A stretch of DNA of 64,000 nucleotides, from positions 771,001-835,000 of the forward strand of contig JADJPQ010000001.1 of assembly GCA_016713175.1 (NCBI GenBank), read 5' to 3'. A model generated the notes under the pieces. That model was given only the letters and a program-made list of their open reading frames with translations. It did not search any database and was not told where the DNA came from. The position numbers and the translations under genes were made by a program. Source of the DNA: Planctomycetota bacterium (lineage in GTDB: Bacteria > Planctomycetota > UBA1135 > UBA2386). Within the stretch, counting starts at the first letter, position 1; each line of letters starts with the position of its first letter. This document shows, one piece after another, positions 16,565-24,822 of the stretch.

Positions 16565-18571
16565 TCAGTTGCCGATCTCGAGGCGCAGACCTTCGGACAC
16601 GGTCAAGGTACCCAGCGGACTGTTGTTCGCATCCAGCACGACCACCTGCGAAAGGACCGCAGCACCTGACAGTTGTGGCAGGTTGGGGATCGGGAGTCCG
16701 AACATCGCCTGGCCAACCGCATCGGTGAGTTGGACCTGCACCGCGGTTGGCACCGCCAGCCAGGCGATGCAGCCGCCACCGAGATGCTGGCCCTGCTGGG
16801 TGAATCCGACCACCAACGCCGACAGGGCGTTCGGCGCCAGGGTTGCGGCGGCGACGCCGAAACCGGCATTGCCGGGCACCGGCCGTCCTTCGGTCGCCAG
16901 GCCGGGGGCGCCGTGCAGGCCGCAACCGTAGCCGAGGCGATTGGCCGCCGAGGGCGTGTCGGTCATCAGTGCGTCGCCCACGGTGAGACACTCGCTGCAG
17001 TTGGCGTTGTGGGCGACACTGAACAGTCGATTGCGGCCGTAGTCGGCGACCATGGTCGGAGTCCTGGTGAAATAGGGCCTCGAGACGGTCCGAGTGATCC
17101 AGGCTGCTCCATCCCATTGGTGCCAGCCGTAGCCGGTCGTCTCGACGAACAACAGCCGTTGCGTGTACGGCTCCCAGGCCACCGTCAGCCAGGGCGACGA
17201 AGGGTGGAACCCGCGACGCGTCCAGATGGCGCCGTCCCATTCCCAGAGCTGGTAGTCGACCGCGGCGGCGACCACGTTGCGGCGCGGGTCGTAGCCGGCA
17301 TTGACGAGGCCGTAGAAGCCGAGCGGGCCGCCATGGCCTGTGCCGATCACCCAGTCGGAACCGTTCCACACCCACTGGCTCGGGACGGTCGCATTCCAAT
17401 CACGGAGCAGAGCCAGCACGCCACCCGACGGATCCGCCACCAGATGGACGTGAACCGATGGCGCGTTGGCAGGACTTCGCGGCAGCCAATCGGAACCGTT
17501 CCACAACCACGTGTCGACCATCACTCCGCCGTTGGGATCGATGCCGCCGAACAGCAGGAACCCCTGATCCACGGCCGACCAGGCCAGTCCAGCGCTCCGC
17601 CGCGGCGGCGGCGAGTGCGCCGGCGAGCGATGGACCCAGGAGCCGTTCCACGTCCACGTCTGGTCGGAGACTGGATCGTTGAGGATCGGGCCACCGCCGA
17701 ACATGAGCACATCGGGCGACGCCGCGGATGAAGCCAGGGCGATGTGATCGCGGGCGCGCGGATGCTCGAACGGCAGCCGGCGCCAAACGGTGCCTTCGAG
17801 CCGCCACACGGTGTGCGATGGTCCCCATTGGGCCAGCCGCAGCATTCCGACACCGTCGAACTGGATGGCCGGGCCATCGTTCAAGGTCGACGGCGTTGCG
17901 ATCGTGGACCAGCTGCCATTCGCGAACGCCCAGGTGCCGGGAACGATGCCGGTCGATTGCCGACCGTGCACCACCAACCTGGCGTTCACCGGGTCGAACA
18001 CGATGCTGGTCAATCGCGCGACGGCGGCCGGACCGTTGCCGTGGAGCAAGGTCCAATCAGCGCCATCCCAGCTCCACAGCGTCAACGGATTGCCGCCGAG
18101 GGCCACACAAGTCTGTCGGATCGGGTCGTACACGACCGGGCCATCGGGCGAAGCGGTCGGCGGTCGGAGCACCTGCCACTGCATGCCGTCCCATTCGGCC
18201 ACGTCCCGTGGCAACAACTGCACCAGGCGGTGTCGCCGGGCGTCGTAGGCGATCGGCCCCTGACCGGCCATCGTCATGGTCGACCAGTTCGCACCATCCC
18301 AGATCGCGCCGGTGCTGGCGACCATCCGGCGACGGTCCGGATCCCAGATGCCGCTGAAGCCGGCCTGGCCAGTCGCCAGCCGCAGGTGGAACCTGGCTCC
18401 GTCCCACTCCCACAACTGGCCGATCCGCTCCGCGATCGCCACCACATTGCGATTCGGAATCCACGTGAGGCCGCCTTGCAGGGGCATCTGGGGCTGCATG
18501 CTGAACGTCGGCGCCTGACCGGATGCGGCGAGAGCAAGCAGACAGGTTGCGAATGCCAGCGTGGAGTTCAT
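16565..18571 (-). CDS. Secreted kelch-like beta-propeller protein (paralogue 1)
   Basis: The 668-residue product has a signal peptide (MNSTLAFATCLLALAASGQ). About ten imperfect repeats of 45-55 residues follow, each with a strand like VYDPIRQTCVALGG and the tag LWSWDGADW / LWNGSDW. This is a Gly/Trp-rich kelch- or galactose-oxidase-like propeller pattern. A Cys-containing linker (GYGCGLHGAPGLA) precedes the shared C-terminal module, ending LPIPNLPQLSGAAVLSQVVV, then LGTL and SEGLRLEIGN. No catalytic residues are apparent; adhesion or glycan binding is possible but not shown. The gene is 18 bases downstream of a longer paralogue on the same strand, so they are probably co-transcribed. Confidence 0.82.
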   Translation of the reverse strand: MNSTLAFATCLLALAASGQAPTFSMQPQMPLQGGLTWIPNRNVVAIAERIGQLWEWDGARFHLRLATGQAGFSGIWDPDRRRMVASTGAIWDGANWSTMTMAGQGPIAYDARRHRLVQLLPRDVAEWDGMQWQVLRPPTASPDGPVVYDPIRQTCVALGGNPLTLWSWDGADWTLLHGNGPAAVARLTSIVFDPVNARLVVHGRQSTGIVPGTWAFANGSWSTIATPSTLNDGPAIQFDGVGMLRLAQWGPSHTVWRLEGTVWRRLPFEHPRARDHIALASSAASPDVLMFGGGPILNDPVSDQTWTWNGSWVHRSPAHSPPPRRSAGLAWSAVDQGFLLFGGIDPNGGVMVDTWLWNGSDWLPRSPANAPSVHVHLVADPSGGVLALLRDWNATVPSQWVWNGSDWVIGTGHGGPLGFYGLVNAGYDPRRNVVAAAVDYQLWEWDGAIWTRRGFHPSSPWLTVAWEPYTQRLLFVETTGYGWHQWDGAAWITRTVSRPYFTRTPTMVADYGRNRLFSVAHNANCSECLTVGDALMTDTPSAANRLGYGCGLHGAPGLATEGRPVPGNAGFGVAAATLAPNALSALVVGFTQQGQHLGGGCIAWLAVPTAVQVQLTDAVGQAMFGLPIPNLPQLSGAAVLSQVVVLDANNSPLGTLTVSEGLRLEIGN

Positions 18572-18589
18572 GGCAGTTGCCGTCGGTTG

Positions 18590-20665
18590 CTACCAGTCGC
18601 CCAGGGTCACTTGCAGCCCGCGCGTCAACGTCACCGAACCGATCGGGCTCTCGGCCGGGTTCCACACCGCGCCCTGGGTGAAGAACTGCATCCCGCGCAG
18701 GGAGGGCGCAGCGGGCACCGGAATCGGGAATCGGGCGATGCCGGCGGTGTCGCCGAGCAGGGCGCTGGTCGCGACCGGCATCGCGACGACCGAACGGCAA
18801 TTGGCGCCGATGGCGACGGACTGCGCGGCGAGTCCGACGGTCAGGAACGTCATTGCCGCCGGCTGGCGAGAACCGAGCTCGACGGCGAACGGCGAACCGG
18901 GCGTCGGCGCAGCGATTGCCGCAAGGCTTGGTGCCGACCCCAGCGCACAGTCGTTGCCGTAAGCGAGCATCCCGCTCGCGACCCCCAGCCGCCGCACGAT
19001 CGGCGCATCGAACACACATGCCACACCACGTCGCCAATCGGTGGCCATGCGGGCGAAGCCGTCGAGACGATGCCCGAGTCCAGGCACCGGCAACCAATCG
19101 CTGCCGGTCCACTCGAAGGCCGCGTATTGGCCCGCAGCCAGGATCCGCCCCGTGTCGGGACGGAACGTCGCCGAAGTCGGGTCGGTTGGCTGCACGCTGG
19201 TGGTGGCTTGCGTCCAACTGGTGCCGTTCCACACCTGCGTCTCGCCGAGATGGATGGCGACATTCGAGTAGCCCCCGAGCATGACGACCTGGCGCCGAAC
19301 GGGATCGTAGGCGGCGGCCGCATAGGCGCGCGCCGCCGGCAGGCCCGGCGGCGTGACCTGGGTCCAGCTGAGGCCATCCCAGTACCAGTGATCGCCGAAG
19401 TACCGCGGCCCGTCGGTGCCGCCAAATAGCAGAATGCCGCCGGCGGGATCCTCGGTCATGGCGCCGTCATACCGCGGCGACGGCGAAGCGGCGGCCTGGC
19501 GCAGTTGCCAGTCGGTCCCATCCCACGACCAGGTTTCCGCCAGCACCGTCGTCGCCAAACCGCCAAACAAGAGCACACGCTGGTCGATCTCCGACCACGC
19601 CAGCATCGCCAGACTCCGAGCGCTCGGACTGTTCGTCGGGTTCACGAAGCGCCACCGGCCATCGAACACCAGGGTGCGATCGGCTGCCGGCAGGTTCGAT
19701 CCGCCAGAGCACGACACGAAGTAGCTGCGCGCGCGATCGTAGGCGAACCGGGTGTGGGGGCGCACCGTCGGCAGTTGCCACAGCTCGCCAGCCAGCTGCC
19801 AGGTGCCGCTGCGCAGTCGCCAGATGCGACCGCGGTCGGCGCCCTGCGTCGGCAGCAACAACAGGCCGACGTCGTCGGCGACGAAGAGCGCGTCGGCAAC
19901 AGGTGGAGGCGGGTTGGTCGTCGGCAGCAGTGACCAGGACGATCCGTCCCATGACCAGGTGTCCGTGACCGTGCTGCCGCCGTGCAGCAGCAGTCGTCGT
20001 GTCGTCGGATCGAGACCAAGGCGGGCGCCAGCGCGCGGTCCGGGCGGTGCACTCGCATACAGTTGGCTCCAGGCAAAACCGTCCCAGGCCCACGTCTCGG
20101 CATGAGCCGTGCTGGCGCCGCCATGGCAGATGCAGCGACGCGAGACCGGGTCCCAGGCGAATGCGGCGCCTGCCTGCAGCGACGACGGGCCGTTGGTCCG
20201 GACTTGCCGCCAACTCCAGCCATCCCACTCGAAGACGCTGCCGCTGCCGGCGTGAACGACAAGTCGTCGTCGCGCCGGATCGTAGGTCATCGAGGTTGGC
20301 GGGTTGCTCCAGGTCGGCGTGCCACCAGTCTGCCACGTCCAACCCGAGCCGCTCCAGGTGCCAACTGCACCGGTCGCCGACAGTGCCCGCATGCGCGTCG
20401 GGTCATGGTCGACGAACAGGTGTTGCACCACCGGTTCTCCGGCCTGGCCCACGCGTTCCAGGACGCGTGCGCCATCCCACTCGTACAGGCGTTGGCGAGT
20501 GTCGGCTCCGATCAGCAGCAGGCGTTGCCGAGTGCCATCCCAGGCGGCCGTGGTCGTCGGTACGGCGTAATCGAGCGTCTGCCAGGACTGTCCAGCGGCC
20601 TGGACCGTGGCCAGTGCGACAAGAAACAGGGTGGTCGATGCGCCGGCGCGCGGCGGCCGGTTCAT
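18590..20665 (-). CDS. Secreted kelch-like beta-propeller protein (paralogue 2)
   Basis: The 691-residue product starts MNRPPRAGASTTLFLVALAT, with a signal peptide ending VQAAGQ. It continues with at least ten kelch-like repeats carrying VLLFGGL, ILLFGGT, VVMLGGY or LLLHGGS, followed by a TWSWDGSSW-type tag. The C-terminal part has a Cys-containing lead-in (AYGNDCALGSAPSL). The shared module follows (FPIPVPAAPSLRGMQFFTQG, then IGSV and TRGLQVTLGDW). It is the upstream partner of the 16565 paralogue. The reading frame stays open on the minus strand far upstream, to 23863. That extension is an antisense shadow of the metalloprotease gene, and the signal peptide with a GGGGA-like ribosome site marks the real start. 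Confidence 0.82.
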   Translation of the reverse strand: MNRPPRAGASTTLFLVALATVQAAGQSWQTLDYAVPTTTAAWDGTRQRLLLIGADTRQRLYEWDGARVLERVGQAGEPVVQHLFVDHDPTRMRALSATGAVGTWSGSGWTWQTGGTPTWSNPPTSMTYDPARRRLVVHAGSGSVFEWDGWSWRQVRTNGPSSLQAGAAFAWDPVSRRCICHGGASTAHAETWAWDGFAWSQLYASAPPGPRAGARLGLDPTTRRLLLHGGSTVTDTWSWDGSSWSLLPTTNPPPPVADALFVADDVGLLLLPTQGADRGRIWRLRSGTWQLAGELWQLPTVRPHTRFAYDRARSYFVSCSGGSNLPAADRTLVFDGRWRFVNPTNSPSARSLAMLAWSEIDQRVLLFGGLATTVLAETWSWDGTDWQLRQAAASPSPRYDGAMTEDPAGGILLFGGTDGPRYFGDHWYWDGLSWTQVTPPGLPAARAYAAAAYDPVRRQVVMLGGYSNVAIHLGETQVWNGTSWTQATTSVQPTDPTSATFRPDTGRILAAGQYAAFEWTGSDWLPVPGLGHRLDGFARMATDWRRGVACVFDAPIVRRLGVASGMLAYGNDCALGSAPSLAAIAAPTPGSPFAVELGSRQPAAMTFLTVGLAAQSVAIGANCRSVVAMPVATSALLGDTAGIARFPIPVPAAPSLRGMQFFTQGAVWNPAESPIGSVTLTRGLQVTLGDW

Positions 20666-20842
20666 CGCGATCCCCGGGCGATGGGAAGCATGGGAACGAG
20701 TCTCAGGGGCTGCGAGGACCGGCAATGGCACCGCTGCCGATGGGCGTAACCCTGGCCCTGCGAGACCCGCGCCCCAGCGTTCCCAGATCGCGGGTCGTCG
20801 CGTAGTCTGCGGCGAAGCGCTGCATGCGCCAGAAGCCCGATC

Positions 20843-21235
20843 GTGATCTCTGCCGACACCAGGAAATTCCACGCCGCGCTCGCCGCCAGCGACCGGGCGA
20901 TCTGCGCGCTGCTCGCCAAGGAGATCTCGCGTACGCTGCCCGAAGCGGAGAACAAGGTCTGGCACGCGCACCCGGTGTGGTTCCTCGACGGCAATCCGAT
21001 CGTGGGCTACAGCAAGCTGAAGGACTGCGTGCGGCTCTTGTTCTGGAGCGGGCAGTCGTTCCGTAGCAAGGGACTGCAGAAGGAAGGCAGCTTCCGCGCC
21101 GCCGAGGCGCGGTATGCGAAGAAGGCCGAGGTGGACGTGACGCAGCTGGCCGCGTGGCTCCTGGAGTCGCGCGACGTGCAGTGGGATCACGCGAACATCG
21201 TCAAGCGCAAAGGCAAGCTCCTGCGGTTGAAATAG
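20843..21235 (+). CDS. DUF1801 (YdhG-like) domain protein
   Basis: The 130-residue product matches the DUF1801 fold related to frataxin-like YdhG. The start is followed by helix FHAALAASDRAICALLAKEI, then ENKVWHAHPVWFLDGNPIVG and LKDCVRLLFWSGQSFRSKG, where the 'W.GHP.F...G..I.G....K..V.L.F..G' pattern is typical. Members are small cytosolic proteins without a settled function; some are linked to iron handling. The start is GTG at 20843 because no in-frame ATG precedes the conserved part. The C-terminus is basic (KRKGKLLRLK). It is a single gene divergent from the propeller operon. Confidence 0.85.
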   Translation: MISADTRKFHAALAASDRAICALLAKEISRTLPEAENKVWHAHPVWFLDGNPIVGYSKLKDCVRLLFWSGQSFRSKGLQKEGSFRAAEARYAKKAEVDVTQLAAWLLESRDVQWDHANIVKRKGKLLRLK

Positions 21236-21496
21236 GGACCCGCCGCCGCACACAGGCCGGGCCCACGGTCGAAGTCGTGCCGGTGCTGGCGCAAGCTCCG
21301 GGGCGCGTTCACCGACCCGGCGATCACTGCTGTCCGTGGAACCATGATCCGCACGCCCACGTGCCGGTCCCACTGGCGCAGCCGATTGCCGGCCCTGAGC
21401 AGATTGTCGGAGAAACCCCCGACCACTTTCGGGTGGGTTCGTGTTCTGCCTTGCAGCCGGACTTCCGGCCACACGAACTCCCACCCTGGTCACGCC

Positions 21497-24400
21497 ATGT
21501 CTACTGGTTCCCGCTTCCGAACACCTTTGACCGTTGCGGCGCTCGCCGCCCTTGCCGCCCTTGCCCCAGCCCAGAAGTCCGAAGCCAGGCCCGCCGCTGG
21601 CGAGCACGGCGCCGACGTCGCGACCACCGGTGTCGCACCGCAGGATCGTGTGGCCGCCTGGAACGACTTCCAGCAGCGCCATCCCGGCGACTGGGCCGCG
21701 CACTGGAACGCCGCGACCGGCACGCCGCAGGCGATCTTCGGTTCGGGTCTGCCGATCGCCGACTGGCGCGGCAGCTCGCTCGAGGAAGCGCGCCGCCACG
21801 CGATGGCCGTGCTGCACGACGAAGCGGCGCTGCTCGGACTCGGCACCTCGAGCTTTCGCGAACGCATCGGCAGCCGGATGGGCCGCACGTGGTCCTTCGT
21901 GTTCGAGCAGACCTTCCGCGAACTGCCGGTCATCGGTGGTCGCGCCGACGTGCGCGTCAGCATGAACGGTCGCATCGCGATGTTCGGCAGCGCGGCGTTC
22001 GCGGTGCCCGAGGACTTCGACATCACCCCGACGGTGAACTCGCAGACCGCGTCGATGATCGCGTTCTCGACCATGCCCGCCCGCCTCAGTGTCGCCCCGC
22101 AACCCGCACCGGTGCAGCCGCCGCGCCTCGTCCTCTGGGGCGATGTGCACGCGAGCGTCCGTTCGCCGATCCATCTCGCCTGGGAGGTCGCGGTCAGCAA
22201 CGTCGATCGGGAAGGTCGTGGGACCATCGGCCGATACTACCTCGATGCGCGCACCGGAGCCGTGCTGCAGTTCGTCAATGACAAACACGAGTGCGGCCCG
22301 GATTGCACCCACGGGAAGGCGGGGTCTGGCGGTGAGGCGGTGGTCGCGACTGCCGCGCCCGCATCGCCGGCGTTGCCGGTGCCGACGACGGTGCAGGTCA
22401 GCGCCTATGCGCGCCTCGGCCTCGACGCCAACAGCCCGATCGGCCTCGTGCAGGTTCCGGGCCTGCAGGTGAACGTGCCGGGCGTCGGCACCATGGTCAC
22501 CGACCAGAATGGCCGTTTCGTGATCGACATTGCGGCCCCGGTCGGGATCACCATCGGCGCACTCGATGGTCGGCATCACGCCCCGATCAGCGGTGCGGCA
22601 TGGCCCGGCGGCACGTTCACCGTCAATCCCGGCGGCAACCACAGCCTGGTGCTGTTGTCCCCAACTGCGACGCCGGCCCAGCTCGCGCACACGAACACCA
22701 CCTGGTGGGTCGACCGCGCCAATGAATGGGCGCGCCAGACCCTGGGCAACTCGCCGCAGATGGCGGCGGTCGATGGCATCACGCCGACCGTGAACCGGAC
22801 CAGCGGCGCCTGCAACGCCTACTACGTCGCCAACACGATCAACTTCTACGCCGCCGGCAACGGCTGCCTGAACACGGCGTTTGCAACGGTGATCGCGCAC
22901 GAATTGGGGCACGGGATCGATGACCAATACGGCGGCATGTCGCAAGTCGACGGGCTGAGCGAGGGCTGGGCCGACGTCGTCGCGATGTACCTGACCGACC
23001 AGCCCGACATCGGCGTCGGCATCCATGGCAACGGCGTCCCGCTCCGCACCGGCAACAACAACCGCCAGTACCCGTCGGGCGCGACGCCGCACGAGCAGGG
23101 CGAATCGTGGATGGGCTTTGCATGGCTGCTGCGCGATGACCTGGCACTCCGGCTCAACTCGCGCAGCCAGGCGGTCCAGCTCACCAACGACATCGTGTTC
23201 GGCACCATTGTCGCCAACGCCACCACGCAGCCGGCCGCGGTGCTCGAAGTGTTCTTGGCCGATGACAACGACGGCATGCTGAACAACGGCACGCCCAATG
23301 AGGATGCGCTGGTCCAGGCCTGCCGTCGGCACTCGTTGCCGACGCCGCTCCTGACCGGGCCGGCGAACGACTACTGCCCCGGCGCGATCACGGTCGTGCC
23401 CGGGATCAATGGGCCGTTCTCCAGCCACGGCGCCACCGCGACGCTGGCGAACTGGTTGTGCTCGGGCTCGGCAGCGAACAACGACGTCTGGTTCAAGTTC
23501 ATCACCCAGTGGCCTGGTCAGCTGACGGTGAGCACCTGCGGCCAGACCGCGCTCGACACGCGGCTGCAGCTCAGTTCGGGTTCGTGTGGCGCCCTGACAC
23601 GGCTTGCCTGCAACGACGATGCCTGCGGCACGCAGTCCAGCGTCTCGTACTATGTCGGGGCAGGCACCCACTACATCCAGGTCGGCGCCGCCACCAGCGG
23701 GCAGTTCAGCCTGGAAGTGGACTTCGTCGGCCCGATCCAGGCCGCGAGTGCCCCACACGGCGCCGGCTGCGGCACCGCGTCGAAGGCGTTCTACGAGTTG
23801 TTCCCCCCGGGCACCTTCGATCTGGCCGGCGGCAGCCTGCGGCTGGTCAACCGCGGCACGCACTATGTGGCCCAGCCGGGTGGGACCTTCCTGCCGCTGT
23901 CGAGCAACACGTTCAGGACCTCACATGGCGACGACAGCGTGCTGAACTTCGTGCTGAGCACACCACTGCCCTACCCGGGCGGCAGTTCGCAGACCCTCGA
24001 AGTCTGCTCCAATGGCTACGTGTCGGTTGGCGCCGGCAACCCGGTGCTCTTTCAGCCGACGGCCGCCGCGTGGCTTGGCAGCGCCCGGGCCCGCTGGGGT
24101 ACCTGGCACGACTTCAACCCGACTGCGGCGGGCTCGGGTCGGATCCACTACGACATCGTCGGTCAGATCGCCTACGTGACCTGGAACGGGGTCTACACGT
24201 TCGGCACCACGACGCCCAACACCTGGCAGATCCAGTTCGATCAATCGAACGGTGACGTCACCATGGTGTGGCAAGCGATGCCGTTGCCCGGTCTGCCGAC
24301 ACTGGTTGGCTACGCGGCGCAAGGACCCAATCTCGACCTCGGCAACATGGATCTGTCGACGGCGCTGCCCGGAACGTTCATCACCGGGGCCTACAACGGC

Positions 24401-24754
24401 CAGGCGCTGACGTTGGCCGGCACGTTGCCGCAGCTCGGCAGCACGCTGGTGCTGACCACCACGAACTTCCCGGCGACGACGCTGTTCGGCATCCAGACGC
24501 TCGGCATCCAGGGCTACTTCAACGGCATCGACCTGAGGTCGATGGGCATGCCGGGTTGTCGGCAGTACTCGGAGGTGCTGTCGATCTCGAGCCTGGTGCC
24601 GGCAGGTGGCCAGGCCGTCTATTCGCTCGGTGTGCCGGCTTCGCTGAGCTTCACCGGCATGCAGCTGAAGGCGCAGAGCGCGGCGTTCGTGCCCGGGGCC
24701 AATCCGCTCGGTGCGATCGCATCGAACGGCGTCTGGATGACGGTCGGCATCTGA
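21497..24754 (+). CDS. Large secreted zinc metalloprotease (gluzincin, M4-like) with C-terminal module
   Basis: The 1085-residue product has a signal peptide (ALAALAALAPAQ), an N-terminal propeptide-like region and a carboxypeptidase-regulatory-like beta domain (about 297-370). The catalytic part has the zinc motif H468-E469-x-x-H472 (VIAHELGHGIDDQYGG) and the third ligand E489 in LSEGWADVVAMY, a 16-residue spacing. Next comes a pre-peptidase C-terminal-like beta domain (about 617-746, NDVWFKFITQ, IQVGAATSGQFSLEV). A further planctomycete-type domain follows, and the shared C-terminal module ends it (SLGVPASLSFTGMQLKAQSA, then LGAIASNGVWMTVGI). It probably degrades protein outside the cell, with the propeptide keeping it inactive during export. 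The ATG at 21497 starts the signal peptide. Confidence 0.88.
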   Translation: MSTGSRFRTPLTVAALAALAALAPAQKSEARPAAGEHGADVATTGVAPQDRVAAWNDFQQRHPGDWAAHWNAATGTPQAIFGSGLPIADWRGSSLEEARRHAMAVLHDEAALLGLGTSSFRERIGSRMGRTWSFVFEQTFRELPVIGGRADVRVSMNGRIAMFGSAAFAVPEDFDITPTVNSQTASMIAFSTMPARLSVAPQPAPVQPPRLVLWGDVHASVRSPIHLAWEVAVSNVDREGRGTIGRYYLDARTGAVLQFVNDKHECGPDCTHGKAGSGGEAVVATAAPASPALPVPTTVQVSAYARLGLDANSPIGLVQVPGLQVNVPGVGTMVTDQNGRFVIDIAAPVGITIGALDGRHHAPISGAAWPGGTFTVNPGGNHSLVLLSPTATPAQLAHTNTTWWVDRANEWARQTLGNSPQMAAVDGITPTVNRTSGACNAYYVANTINFYAAGNGCLNTAFATVIAHELGHGIDDQYGGMSQVDGLSEGWADVVAMYLTDQPDIGVGIHGNGVPLRTGNNNRQYPSGATPHEQGESWMGFAWLLRDDLALRLNSRSQAVQLTNDIVFGTIVANATTQPAAVLEVFLADDNDGMLNNGTPNEDALVQACRRHSLPTPLLTGPANDYCPGAITVVPGINGPFSSHGATATLANWLCSGSAANNDVWFKFITQWPGQLTVSTCGQTALDTRLQLSSGSCGALTRLACNDDACGTQSSVSYYVGAGTHYIQVGAATSGQFSLEVDFVGPIQAASAPHGAGCGTASKAFYELFPPGTFDLAGGSLRLVNRGTHYVAQPGGTFLPLSSNTFRTSHGDDSVLNFVLSTPLPYPGGSSQTLEVCSNGYVSVGAGNPVLFQPTAAAWLGSARARWGTWHDFNPTAAGSGRIHYDIVGQIAYVTWNGVYTFGTTTPNTWQIQFDQSNGDVTMVWQAMPLPGLPTLVGYAAQGPNLDLGNMDLSTALPGTFITGAYNGQALTLAGTLPQLGSTLVLTTTNFPATTLFGIQTLGIQGYFNGIDLRSMGMPGCRQYSEVLSISSLVPAGGQAVYSLGVPASLSFTGMQLKAQSAAFVPGANPLGAIASNGVWMTVGI

Positions 24755-24822
24755 TCGATGCCGCCGGATGCGGCGGCCCGTCTTGCCGCTCGCCTCGAGG
24801 CCCGCGAGGATGCAATCCGTCC

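Noticed and set aside
20666..23863. The minus-strand frame of the 18590 gene stays open to 23863, giving a 1757-codon frame.
   Set aside because: The extension is antisense to the metalloprotease gene, has no signal or domains, and is rich in Arg/His/Ala as expected for a shadow in GC-rich DNA. The true start is at 20665.
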